Source of the DNA: Candidatus Fermentibacterota bacterium
GTDB taxonomy: Bacteria > JAFGKV01
NCBI GenBank assembly: GCA_016928395.1
Contig: JAFGKV010000274.1
Span: 1 to 5,649 of the forward strand
Length of the DNA stretch: 5,649 nucleotides
Direction of reading: 5' to 3'
In this document: positions 5,501 to 5,649 of the stretch, piece by piece
How the letters are laid out: each line of letters starts with the position of its first letter
Position numbering within the stretch: the first letter of the stretch is position 1
Translations under genes and position numbers: made by a program
The notes under the pieces: generated by a model
Databases searched by the model: none
Seen by the model: the letters and a program-made list of their open reading frames with translations, nothing else
Told to the model about the DNA's origin: nothing

Positions 5501-5563
5501 TGATAGCCGATAGCCGATAGCTGATAGCTGATAGCCGATAGCTGATAGCCGATAGCCGATAGC
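5501..5563. repeat. Heptamer minisatellite (YGATAGC x9)
   Basis: Nine uninterrupted 7-bp units of YGATAGC; the first base of successive units is T, C, C, T, T, C, T, C, C and the other six are invariant. There are no spacers, so this is a slippage-type array and not a CRISPR. It ends 8 bases before the direct repeats at the right edge. Confidence 0.92.
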
Positions 5564-5649
5564 TGGTCAAGTCAGAACATGGGTAACGTTTCAGGTTCAG
5601 AACATAGGTAACACTTCGTCATTGCGCGGATGGCGATGGACTGGGACGA
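5564..5649 (+). mobile_element. Possible left end of an IS481-like element (cut by the window edge)
   Basis: The direct repeats are followed by ATG 5630, which opens a frame reading MAMDWD to the window edge. GAACATRGGTAAC-type repeats just ahead of a short M-x-x-x-W start recall ends of IS481-like transposase genes, from memory. No Shine-Dalgarno is visible, only about six codons can be read, and no terminal inverted repeat can be checked. This is a tentative call. Confidence 0.22.
5572..5616. repeat. Two 20-bp direct repeats with a 25-bp period
   Basis: TCAGAACATGGGTAACGTTT (5572-5591) and TCAGAACATAGGTAACACTT (5597-5616) match at 17 of 20 positions. The regular spacing suggests repeated protein-binding sites, for example for a transposase at an element end. 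Confidence 0.75.

Noticed and set aside
5501-5563. CRISPR array
   Set aside because: The 7-bp units are contiguous, without spacers, and no cas gene is present.

Overview
The window looks like bacterial chromosomal DNA of high GC content (my impression, not computed). The first gene ends in GWP-type FG-GAP/VCBS repeats plus a C-terminal FlgD-like/type IX-type sorting domain. That combination is common in the FCB superphylum and in candidate phyla such as Eisenbacteria or Latescibacteria, so I favour such a host, with low confidence at phylum level. No rRNA, tRNA or CRISPR array is visible.

Layout: (1) 2-919 (+) is the 3' part of a secreted beta-propeller-like protein and is open at the left edge. 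(2) 1076-2275 (-) is a Memo-family protein with an N-terminal PqqD-like domain. It converges on the first gene, and the 156-bp gap holds two hairpins. (3) 2580-3287 (-) is an unrecognised 235-residue protein, with a candidate sigma70-type promoter at 3383-3411. (4) 3427-3458 is a small octamer repeat next to a decayed IS1595-like transposase pseudogene (about 3511-3900, +). (5) 3956-4990 (-) is a GT8-like glycosyltransferase. It has two in-frame ATGs, each preceded by AGGAGG at exactly 5 nt; only the longer form carries a signal-peptide-like N-terminus. (6) 4991-5649 has no supportable gene. It holds GC-rich hairpins, a hexamer repeat, a nine-unit heptamer repeat, and two 20-bp direct repeats that may mark the end of another mobile element.

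The three intact minus-strand genes do not form a tight operon: gaps are about 304 and 668 bp, the latter filled with transposon debris. I see no shared pathway among them. The Memo gene lacks its usual AMMECR1 and radical SAM partners within the window. No clearly new multi-gene system is visible. The most testable oddities are the doubled start of the glycosyltransferase, the stem-loop at the memo stop codon, and the unrecognised protein.
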